Of a stretch of DNA of 14,707 nucleotides, positions 7,796 through 14,707 are shown piece after piece. The stretch's first letter is position 1, and every line of letters starts with the position of its first letter. Source of the DNA: Entamoeba histolytica HM-1:IMSS. Taxonomy: Eukaryota > Evosea > Mastigamoebida > Endamoebidae. Below the pieces are notes generated by a model. It was given only the letters and a program-made list of their open reading frames with translations, made no database searches and had not been told where the DNA came from. Location: the NCBI RefSeq assembly GCF_000208925.1, contig NW_001915208.1, forward strand, positions 1 to 14,707, given 5' to 3'. A program made the position numbers and the translations under genes.

Positions 7796-8943
7796 ATAAA
7801 CCCATTTTTTTATTTTAATTATTGTTTTATTTCTCTTTATCATGTTAAATTGTTAAATCAAATTGGTTTTTATTTATTAACAATTATATAACTCAAAGTC
7901 TAAAATAATAATTATTGATAAGGTTGAAGAATAATGAATAGTTTAATATTCACTCACTCATTTTATGTTATAATATAATTTCATTTGAACGAATTAAATA
8001 GTTTATATGAAAAACAAAAAAAAGGATAAAAAGACAATTATAATAAATAATGTTATTTGTTTTATAATAACTATTATCTAATAATTAATATCACTTTGAT
8101 GTTTTATTCAATTTATTCATATTCTTAGTATTTAAATAATATAATACATTAATAAAATACTATTTTAAAAAATGAACTAATTATTATATTATATTAACTA
8201 TAAATTTTTAATTTCAAAAGAACTAATAATCAAAATAAAAATAGAAGAACTAAAAAATTCATATATAATGAAGCTTTTAGACAAAAGTTGTAGTTTTAAA
8301 ACTCTAACTTAAAATATAAAGCAAGAAGAAGAGAATCCTATTAGCCATTATACTTATAATATTATGGTTAGTTAGATTCTAACAATTTATAATAAAGAAA
8401 GAGTTAAAAAAGAAAATGAATAACAATAAATAATGATAAGTAAAAATGTTATTCAATAAATTCAATATTTTATTTCATTCTAATTAACATTTAAATATTC
8501 AAAATGTTGAGTGTTAATAATATAGATAGAATGGTTAATATATCATAAATAAATAATGAAATAAATAAATAATAATTTTAATATAATATAAAAAGAAAAA
8601 ATATTAATAAATATAATAATTAAATTAAAACGAATGAATTAAATAAAATGTTGATGTATAATATTATAAGTAGTATTTAAATATACAAAAAAAATAAAAT
8701 ATTCAAATAAAATTACTGAATAATATTTTTTAAATTGTATTAATTAATTTATTAGTAAATTAATAACAAAGGGGGGATAATAATAAATAACAATTACTAA
8801 CTATTATTTGTATAAAACATTAAATTTGGAATAAAACTGTTGTTTCATTAAAAGTAAATAATATAAAAGAAAATAATGATTTATATAATTAATTGACAAT
8901 AAATTAAATATATTAAAAGAATAAAATAAAATTCATTTATTTA
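7796..8943. other. A+T-rich intergenic region, no gene seen
   Basis: About 1.15 kb between the 3' ends of the BspA-like gene (+) and the RING gene (-), so it should hold two 3' untranslated regions rather than promoters. It is largely low-complexity AAT/TTA. Two departures are a hairpin-rich patch at 8292-8383 and an isolated run of six G at 8771-8776. No reading frame of note. Confidence 0.6.
8292..8383. repeat. Palindrome plus imperfect hairpin in intergenic DNA
   Basis: agttttaaaact (8292-8303) is a perfect 12-bp palindrome. Downstream, AGAATC (8332-8337) pairs with GATTCT (8375-8380), enclosing an imperfect inner stem TTAGCCAT (8341-8348) against ATGGTTAG (8364-8371) that includes one G-T pair. 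Base composition here is higher in G+C than the surroundings. It could be a small structured RNA, a 3' processing feature or chance. Confidence 0.3.
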
Positions 8944-10671
8944 TTACTTACTACCAAGTTTTGGGAATTTAGAATCATCTAATCGAGCTTTTTCAAGGTC
9001 CATTCTTTCTTTCTTTGCTTTTTGTGCTTCTAGTGAAGTTGAACGTGCAATTTGACTCCATGTTTTTGATGAAGGTTTTGGTGAAATAGGAAGGTTTCTT
9101 CCTTCACCTAAACTGGGGAATAATTCTTTTTCTTGTTTTTTCTTTCTCTTTAATTTGGTTTTGTCTTCTTCAATAATTTTCTTTCTTTCACTCTCAGGAA
9201 TAATTTGAGTGTTAACTCTACTTTTAATTCTTTTTTGTTGTTCTTCTTCCCAATGTTGGGCAGACATAAACATTTCATCTCGCATTTTCATTTTTGCTAA
9301 TTCTTCATTTCTTTGATTATCAACTTGAATTAAAATATTTCTTTGTTTAGTATTCGGCCATGAATTAATAAATTCTGCAAGCATTTCTTTTTCATCAGGA
9401 TTTCCAGCAAAATATTTATGAAAACGATCAAGAAGCATTGCAGCAGTTTCATCTCCTCTTTTAAACATTTCATTTTCTTGGACAAATTTATCATATCTTC
9501 CACCAAGAATATCTTTCATTTTTTGTTGTAAGTCTACTTTCATAGCAATTTCTTGTTTTTCTTGTTGTTTATAAGCTTCTTTCATATCACTTTTTGCTTT
9601 ATTATTATTTTCCCCAATTGAAGGGAAAAGTTCTTTATTTTCTTTTCTCTTTTTCTTTTGAGATTGATTTCTTCTTCCTGTAGTTATTTGTCCTTGATAT
9701 ACCTCAGAATGATTTGTTGTTGTATTTCCTCCTAGTCTTGGGAAACTTGATCCAGTGAGATCTAAATGTTCTTCTTCTTCTTTTTCTTCTTTTATTTTAG
9801 TAGTATCTTCTCTATGATATTCAAATTGACTAGGAATAAAATTATTTCTTCTTCTTCCATAACGAGTTCCTCTTTGAGGCGTATCAGTAAAAAACACACC
9901 AGATTCCAAAATTACTTTTTCTCCTTTCTTCATGTGATAAATAATTCGGTGATTGGTTAATTCTTCTGCGGTTGAAAAAGCAATATATTTTTTTGCAATA
10001 CAATTAGGATCTTCACAAACATAATGTTGTGTAGACATATGTTTAAAAAGTTCATCATAGTCACGGAAATAAATTGGATGATCACTTGATTTATCACAAA
10101 TGAAACAACTTTCGTGTTGTGTGTTAAGGTGATTATATAATGACTCAAGATCAAAAAATGGGATATTACAGAAGTCACAATAAGGATGTTTCTTTACACC
10201 TGTTTCTGGATCTATTTCTTTAATATGGTCATGTAATTCTTCATCTGTAAATACTTGTTTGTCACAAGTAAATGACTTTTGATATTGCATACAAACAGAA
10301 CAAAATTGAACGTGATGTATTTTTTTATAATGTTCATTTAACTTCTCAATAGTAGAAAATTCTGAGGTACAATATCTGCATGTATTAGAAAGAAGATATT
10401 TTAAATATTTATAAACATCTCTATCATTGGTTTGAACTCCATACTCCTTAAACTGAAAAGCTGGTGATGATTTTGTTAACTCTTTAAATAACATTGGTTT
10501 TTTAGTATATATAACAATAGGGTTCTTGTGTCGACATAATGGACATGTAAAATCATTATACAATACTCGACTTCTAAAACAGCAACTATAGCAAACATTA
10601 GGATGATTACACTCACCAATAGAATAAACAATAATACGATCTGTGCAAATAACACAATCTTCTCTTGACAT
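8944..10671 (-). CDS. ZNF598/Hel2-like RING zinc-finger E3 ubiquitin ligase
   Basis: The product is 575 residues from an ATG at 10669-10671. A C3HC4 RING lies at residues 6-46 (C6, C9, C21, H23, C27, C30, C43, C46) with CNHPNVCYSC, close to the RING of ZNF598/Hel2. Five zinc-finger units follow, four of them C2H2: C98-C101-H114-H119, an atypical C124-C127-H147/H149, C165-C168-H181-H186, C189-C192-H211-H216 and C219-C224-H241-H246. A basic/acidic low-complexity region comes next, then at roughly 400-460 a helical block (FKRGDETAAMLL ... SWPNTKQRNIL) resembling the conserved C-terminal block of ZNF598. Four F-P-x-[LI]-G motifs occur at F310, F349, F518 and F569, the last at the C-terminus. In yeast and mammals ZNF598/Hel2 senses collided ribosomes and ubiquitinates small-subunit proteins to start ribosome-associated quality control. 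RING and finger residues are seen directly; the orthology is inferred from domain order and should hold well. Confidence 0.9.
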   Translation of the reverse strand: MSREDCVICTDRIIVYSIGECNHPNVCYSCCFRSRVLYNDFTCPLCRHKNPIVIYTKKPMLFKELTKSSPAFQFKEYGVQTNDRDVYKYLKYLLSNTCRYCTSEFSTIEKLNEHYKKIHHVQFCSVCMQYQKSFTCDKQVFTDEELHDHIKEIDPETGVKKHPYCDFCNIPFFDLESLYNHLNTQHESCFICDKSSDHPIYFRDYDELFKHMSTQHYVCEDPNCIAKKYIAFSTAEELTNHRIIYHMKKGEKVILESGVFFTDTPQRGTRYGRRRNNFIPSQFEYHREDTTKIKEEKEEEEHLDLTGSSFPRLGGNTTTNHSEVYQGQITTGRRNQSQKKKRKENKELFPSIGENNNKAKSDMKEAYKQQEKQEIAMKVDLQQKMKDILGGRYDKFVQENEMFKRGDETAAMLLDRFHKYFAGNPDEKEMLAEFINSWPNTKQRNILIQVDNQRNEELAKMKMRDEMFMSAQHWEEEQQKRIKSRVNTQIIPESERKKIIEEDKTKLKRKKKQEKELFPSLGEGRNLPISPKPSSKTWSQIARSTSLEAQKAKKERMDLEKARLDDSKFPKLGSK

Positions 10672-10679
10672 GAACTGAA

Positions 10680-10708
10680 TGAATTTAATAAGATAAAAGT
10701 CTTTAAAT
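10680..10708 (-). promoter_or_regulatory. Core promoter of the ZNF598-like gene (TATA-like and Inr-like)
   Basis: On the minus strand ATTTAAAG (10701-10708) matches most of the Entamoeba TATA consensus GTATTTAAAG/C and lies 30-37 nt upstream of the ATG. TTAAATTCA (10680-10688) resembles the initiator AAAAATTCA and lies 9-17 nt upstream. Spacing of about 20-28 nt between them and the implied leader of about 10-15 nt are usual for the genus. Confidence 0.5.
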
Positions 10709-10923
10709 TTTTTTGTTTTTACTTTGAGGCATAACTTACTCTTTTTTGTTATTTCTATTCCTTTTAAAAAAAGATTTATAAAAAAATAGAAAATGAAAGA
10801 TGAGGAGAATTTTAAAATGAAAAAAGGAAAAAAAATTCGATTAAATTTTTGAGAAGTAAAAAGTTTAAAAGATTTTTGAAAAAATAGTTGAATGATAACT
10901 TAATTGCACTAAAACTCCATTTT

Positions 10924-11505
10924 ATGAATAGTCAACACCAAGACATTTTTAATGCATCTTGCTCTCTTTCAATGTATTATTCTGATTATTACTCTTACCA
11001 ACAAGGTTTTGCTAACTCTCTTTCATTTTCTTATTCTATGTCTTTACCTCCAGGAATTTATTCTCCACTTCTTGTTGTCACTCCAATGCATATACCAATG
11101 GTAGAAGATGAAGAAAAATCAATAAACCAACAACAAACTAACTTATCATCAACAAATACGGTTGAACAAGATGTTTTTGTTTTTGAAGAACAAATAGAAT
11201 ATTCCAACTTGTTACGTCAAAGTACAGTTCCTATTTTTGTTAATCCCTCATCGATTCAAAATAATATAGAAATAAGGGATGAAATAGATGATTTTATTGT
11301 TGGGTCATTAGATGAAGAATCTACTTTTGAAGACAATATTCTCAGTGAAGAAAGCTCAGAAAATAGTGATGATGATAGAGAAGGATTACAGAATGGTGAA
11401 GAGTGTCAGTTGATTCAAGAAATATTTGATCGGTTGTGTCAATTAAAAAGAGATGGTGAAGAAAGAAATAAAATACTTCAGAGTATTATTGAACATCAGA
11501 AATAA
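10924..11505 (+). CDS. Acidic protein of unknown function
   Basis: I start this at the first in-frame ATG, 10924-10926 (MNSQHQDIFNASCS), giving 193 residues; the frame stays open a further 12 codons upstream only because of a TTG, which is not expected as a start here. Residues about 10-50 are rich in Ser, Tyr and Phe (SMYYSDYYSYQQ; SLSFSYSMSLPPGIYSP). Residues about 60-165 are acidic, with VEDEEKS, EIRDEIDDFIVGSLDEES and SEESSENSDDDREG. The C-terminal 30 (CQLIQEIFDRLCQLKRDGEE, then ILQSIIEHQ) form a predicted amphipathic helix suited to dimerisation or partner binding. No signal peptide, membrane helix or known domain is seen. It is divergent from the ZNF598-like gene over about 250 bp. A TATA-like string, agtttaaaag (10862-10871), lies about 55 nt upstream of the ATG, and a minimal uORF (ATG ATA ACT TAA, 10892-10903) lies between. 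The long open frame and coding-like composition support a real gene; the function is unknown. Confidence 0.7.
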   Translation: MNSQHQDIFNASCSLSMYYSDYYSYQQGFANSLSFSYSMSLPPGIYSPLLVVTPMHIPMVEDEEKSINQQQTNLSSTNTVEQDVFVFEEQIEYSNLLRQSTVPIFVNPSSIQNNIEIRDEIDDFIVGSLDEESTFEDNILSEESSENSDDDREGLQNGEECQLIQEIFDRLCQLKRDGEERNKILQSIIEHQK

Positions 11506-12000
11506 GATTATTCTATTGAAAAAAAAAAGATTATTTAAGCATCTATTTGGTTGATGTTGAATCTTGTTTATAACTGAATAGCTCTTTTTTAAAAGAATTA
11601 TATGTTTAATTTATAAAATAATAAATATATCGTCAAAAGTAAAACATCATTCTAATAAAAAATTTATGTTCATTTCTTTACGATAAACAAAACTTTGACT
11701 TGGAATTTAAAAATGAAATGTTTAAATAAAAAATAAGTAAGTTAAAGTTTTATTACATACATTAATAGTGAAATAAACATATGTTGTAATATGTGATATG
11801 TTTTCAAAAATAGTTTGATTGTTGTTTTTATTCATTTTCAATTTTTCCTTAAGTTACTGACTTTTTTCCATTTTATAATTCCTTCTAAATTTATTAAAAT
11901 ATTTTCTCATGAAGATTCTTTCCTTTGTATTTAAAATGTTTTTTCTTCTTTTTTTTTCATCATTTTCAATGTTTGTTTTTAATTTTGTTTTTTTTTTGAA

Positions 12001-12152
12001 CTAACACAACGTTAAGTTAGTTTATCTGGATAGCATAATTCTAAAATATTAAACATTTTAGTATTACGCTAAACATTTTAATTTAATTTAATTTAGTTTG
12101 TTTGTTGTGTTGACAAATTCATAAAGTGTTGGTATCGTTAAATCAAACTAAC
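12001..12152. repeat. Cluster of interleaved inverted repeats; one 17-bp hairpin
   Basis: Four elements are seen. 12001-12020 is an imperfect 20-bp palindrome (ctaacacaacgttaagttag, 16 of 20 positions pair). 12031-12047 and 12055-12071 form a hairpin with 15 of 17 pairs, a 7-nt loop and TAGC/GCTA closing ends. AACACAAC (12003-12010) pairs with GTTGTGTT (12104-12111). GTTAGTTT (12016-12023) pairs with AAACTAAC (12145-12152). The hairpin lies inside the two longer-range pairs, which interleave. It could be a structured RNA, a terminal-inverted-repeat relic or a protein-binding site; nothing here identifies a family. Confidence 0.45.
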
Positions 12153-12252
12153 ATCTACACATTTCTTAATTATAATTTCTATTAACATAACTTTAAGAAT
12201 TAATAATTTTGCTTTTTAATTATTTCCTTTAAATTTTCAAAAAAAAAAACAG

Positions 12253-12270
12253 AAAGTGCACTTTTAAAAG
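12253..12270. repeat. Two overlapping palindromes
   Basis: AAAGTGCACTTT (12253-12264) is a perfect 12-bp palindrome and CTTTTAAAAG (12261-12270) a perfect 10-bp palindrome sharing its last four bases. They lie about 20 nt past the end of the minus-strand coding relic. Confidence 0.45.
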
Positions 12271-12292
12271 AACTAATGTACAATATTATATT

Positions 12293-12514
12293 TTAAGACA
12301 TGACGTATTCAATAAGAGAATAAAATCCAATAATGGCAAATTAGATAGTGTTTACAGCAGTAACGATAGTGTAATGAGAAGAGTTTGCATAAAGCATTTC
12401 AGAATAGCAATGTTCAATAACAAACACATCAATATAATTAATGTTGTATGATAATAAAATAAACTCAATGAATTTGGTACATGCATCAAATAAATTTCTA
12501 GTTATAGTCAAATA
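12293..12514 (-). pseudogene. Coding-like relic of an unidentified protein
   Basis: On the minus strand this stretch reads as 73 codons with a single internal stop, TAA at 12341-12343, bounded by TAA at 12515-12517 and TAA at 12293-12295. The translation does not look like A+T-rich noise: RNLFDACTKFIEFILLSYN, then DVFVIEHCYSEMLYANSSHY, then TIVTAVNTI, the stop, and FAIIGFYSLIEYVMS. G+C is about 30% over 12301-12420, close to the real genes here and well above the flanks. There is no ATG at the left end of the frame, and T-rich or A-rich noise lies on both sides, so this is either a gene fragment or the last exon of something lost. The last 40 residues are hydrophobic enough for a membrane segment. 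I do not recognise the family. Confidence 0.42.
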
Positions 12515-12840
12515 TTATCCTGTATTTTATTCTCACTGTTGTTTTAGATGAGTTTGTATTTATTGTTTTCTGAATTATTTATTGATTCTTTTTGTATTAT
12601 TTCTTTCATTTGTATTATTTCTTCATTAATGATAATTATTATTTATTTTAATCATATTTTATCTGTTTTGAATGTATAATAATTTAATTATTACATTATA
12701 TTTTGATATGACTGTTTGTAAATTTTATTATTTTATTTATTTCTTCTTTTATTCTTTTTCTAATTATTCTTCACTACTTAATGATATTATTATTAATTAC
12801 AACATCCCTTTTGTTTATTTTTATTTTCTTTATTTATTCT
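12515..12840. other. T-rich spacer ahead of the SINE-like element
   Basis: The plus strand is strongly T-rich and low in complexity; an open frame starting near 12672 is short, made mainly of Phe, Tyr, Ile and Asn, and runs on into the SINE-like element, so it is not a gene. It includes the near-exact direct repeat at 12592-12627. Confidence 0.5.
12592..12627. repeat. Two-copy tandem repeat, 18-19 bp
   Basis: ttgtattatttctttcatt (12592-12610) is followed directly by ttgtattatttcttcatt (12610-12627), which differs by one missing T. It is probably replication slippage in T-rich DNA. Confidence 0.6.
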
Positions 12841-13360
12841 TTGGGGAGATCGAAGGTAGCACGTCTGAAACACTACATACAAACATTAATATAATTAAAA
12901 CTTCAACTTTTAATGGTAATTATCTGGTTATGACGGTGTATTTTAATTAGAAATGTATTAGGTAAAGTTGCAAAGGGTGTAGCAAGATATTATGGTAGAA
13001 TATTACATGGTGTAATATAAGGAAGTATTAAAGTGTGGGTAAGACTAAAAGAAAATTAAACATAATAATATAGTGGGAATGAAATACTCTCTTCTCTCTT
13101 TCATAAAATAAGAAAAAAGAAATTCCTTAAAATTAAGGCAGAAAACAAACAAAGGCTTAAAAAGAAGAAATAAGCAGAAGAAGTTTGAAAAAACCTTAAT
13201 AGGAAAAATAAAGCAAAGAAGTGCTTTCCTCAATTTGCAAGAAAAACATAAAGAATAGGTTTAGCAAAGAGATTACTCTTTTTTAATAAGCGAAGGGATG
13301 GGATTAGTCTCCACTGATTCAGAAAGAATGGATGAAAATTCTATTAATACTTAATTAATT
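12841..13360 (+). mobile_element. SINE-like element sharing its 3' end with the LINE
   Basis: A block of about 520 bp stands out from T-rich flanks by an abrupt change in composition: it opens near 12843 with GGGGAGATCGAAGGTAGCAC and ends at 13360. It has no open frame longer than about 50 codons. Its last 24 bases (13337-13360, core CTATTAATACTTAATTAATT) are identical to the 3' terminus of the LINE copy at 875-898 (opposite strand), and the 50 bases before show weaker similarity. A shared 3' tail, a length near 550 bp and no coding capacity are the hallmarks of EhSINE elements, which are thought to borrow the EhLINE reverse transcriptase and endonuclease. tttttatttt occurs on both sides (12818-12827 and 13363-13372), a weak target-site-duplication candidate. 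The exact 5' end is uncertain. Confidence 0.75.
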
Positions 13361-14707
13361 ACTTTTTATTTTAATTTATTTTGTAAATCTTTGTATGAAA
13401 TATTAATGAAATAGATGATTTGATGAATCATATTTAATTATTTTTATTCTTTTATTTATATGTTATTTATCTATCGTATTTTTATATATTTATTTTTATA
13501 TTTATATTATTTATATTATTTATCTTTCATCTTCTTATTATCTATATATTATTATATTATTATATTCTTCTTATTTTGTTATTTTTATGTTTATATTATT
13601 TAGATTTTATTATTGTTATTCTTTTCTATTTAGATGTATTTGTTTATTCATCCTTATCATTTTTATATTATTATCATTTATATATATTTTCATTTTATAT
13701 TTATTCTCTTTTGTTTTATATTAATATTAATTTTATCTTTTATATTTTGATTTTATTATTATATCATTGATTATCATTTCTCCTTTTATTTATCATTTAT
13801 TCTTATTATTCTTTTGTTTTTTATATTCTATATCATATATTCATATCATTTTCATTTATATTTTATTAAATATTATATGTTATAATAACATAACACATAT
13901 GATTGAATATATAATAAACATCATAATGAAATTATACATATAAACAATAACATAAAAAAGAGTAAAATATTTTTCAATAATAAAATATTGTTAATTATTT
14001 TACATCATTAAATTAGACACTTTTATTTCATATTTCCAATTTTTACATTAAAAACACACTTTTTATTTCTTCTTTTATCATCTCTTTGTGATTTATTATT
14101 TTTATATTCTTCTTCTACTTTCTTTTTATTCTTTTATATATTTATATTCTTTTTATATTATTTGTTTTTCATTGTTGTTTCTATTTCTTTCTTCTATTAT
14201 TTATCAATTTTATTTTCATTCATTCTTTTTATTTCTTTTTATTAGTTCTTGAGTATTGTATATTTCTTTATTATTTCATTTGTGTATTATCTAAATATAT
14301 GTTTTATTGATTTTATGTTGAACAAAATATTGAATATAATCAATATTTTCATTCTTAATTATTCATTCTTTATTCTGAAATGTTGTGTATATTTATTATA
14401 TTAAATGAATATGATGAATGAATATCAATATTATTGTTTATTTGATTTTAAAACAAATAATAAATGAAATAAAATAATAAATGAAATAAAATAATGAAGA
14501 CAATGAAATGATAATGAAATAGAATAATCTAATATTGAACAAATCAAATAAAGAATATATTGAATATATCATTATTGTTACATTATTATTTATTATTTCA
14601 ATTATTAAATATTAATAAATTATTATTCATGAATATTTAATTGATTGATATTTTACAATTTCATTTTCATTTTATTTAATAAATGAAATATAAATAATGA
14701 ATGAATG
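13361..14707. other. Low-complexity T-rich then A-rich tail, no gene seen
   Basis: About 1.35 kb of extreme A+T content. The plus strand is T-rich over roughly 13430-13870 and 14040-14300 (strings of ttatatttatt and ttcttcttt) and A-rich near the end. An open frame at 13576-13770 translates to almost only Phe, Leu, Ile and Tyr and is a composition artefact. No RNA gene or recognisable repeat family was seen apart from the tandem repeat at 14461-14494. Confidence 0.6.
14461..14494. repeat. Perfect 17-bp tandem repeat, two copies
   Basis: taaatgaaataaaataa occurs at 14461-14477 and again at 14478-14494 without a mismatch. It is a simple A+T-rich minisatellite; copy number may vary between strains. 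Confidence 0.75.

Larger units (their letters stand above)
11506..12292. other. A+T-rich intergenic region with inverted-repeat cluster
   Basis: No reading frame of note in either strand. 11506-12000 is plain A+T-rich DNA with several long T and A runs. 12001-12160 differs: it is slightly richer in G+C and packed with inverted repeats. 12241-12270 holds two overlapping palindromes. Confidence 0.55.

Noticed and set aside
8332..8380. tRNA-like fold
   Set aside because: The stem arrangement does not give a cloverleaf, and there is no T-arm GTTCRA box or acceptor pairing of the right length. Entamoeba tRNA genes are usually in tandem arrays, and none is present.
12672..12950. Plus-strand open frame, 92 codons
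   Set aside because: The first half is T-rich noise (Phe/Tyr/Ile/Asn) and the second half runs across the left border of the SINE-like element.
13045..13233. Minus-strand open frame, 62 codons, hydrophobic
   Set aside because: It is antisense to purine-rich SINE-like sequence; the Phe/Leu/Lys make-up follows from base composition.
13110..13350. Plus-strand coding-like pieces (LIGKIKQRSAFLNLQEKH; ISEGMGLVSTDSERM) within the SINE-like block
   Set aside because: They are broken by several stops and sit in an element whose 3' end matches the LINE terminus; the purine-rich composition explains the Lys/Glu/Arg-rich translation.
13576..13770. Plus-strand open frame, 64 codons, seemingly a membrane protein
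   Set aside because: It consists almost only of Phe, Leu, Ile and Tyr from ttatattt strings; no complexity or start context.

Overview
The window looks like nuclear DNA of an Entamoeba species, most likely of the E. histolytica group. The pointers are very high A+T, small genes with tiny or no introns, a BspA-like leucine-rich repeat protein with the family's typical N-terminus, a TLDc protein, one short intron starting GTTTGT, and remains of a LINE with an R4-type restriction-like endonuclease plus a SINE-like element sharing its 3' end. The species cannot be fixed from the sequence alone.

Layout. 1-615 (-): N-terminal part of a TLDc-domain gene, cut by the window edge. 875-2471 (-): 5'-truncated, decayed LINE copy holding the end of the reverse transcriptase and the endonuclease. 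2472-3577: A+T-rich spacer. 3578-4517 (+): two-exon gene that reads as a Dcn1-like cullin-neddylation protein once a 49-nt intron is removed. 4565-5377 (-): secreted, basic, helical protein of unknown family, tail-to-tail with the Dcn1-like gene and head-to-head with the next. 5537-7795 (+): BspA-like LRR protein. 7796-8943: A+T-rich spacer with one hairpin-rich patch. 8944-10671 (-): RING plus zinc-finger protein of the ZNF598/Hel2 type (ribosome-collision ubiquitin ligase). 10924-11505 (+): acidic protein of unknown function, divergent from the former. 11506-14707: no intact gene, but a cluster of inverted repeats (12001-12152), a coding-like relic on the minus strand (12293-12514), a SINE-like element (about 12841-13360) and a long T-rich low-complexity tail.

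The genes do not form a pathway or operon. Two are ubiquitin-system regulators (Dcn1-like, ZNF598-like), but they lie more than 4 kb apart in an ordinary one-gene-one-promoter layout. The strongest structural result is the LINE/SINE pair: an identical 24-nt 3' terminus in two elements at opposite ends of the window and on opposite strands, as expected if the SINE is mobilised by the LINE machinery. I see no convincing new multi-gene system; the least explained pieces are the 12001-12152 inverted-repeat cluster, the 12293-12514 relic and the two orphan proteins.
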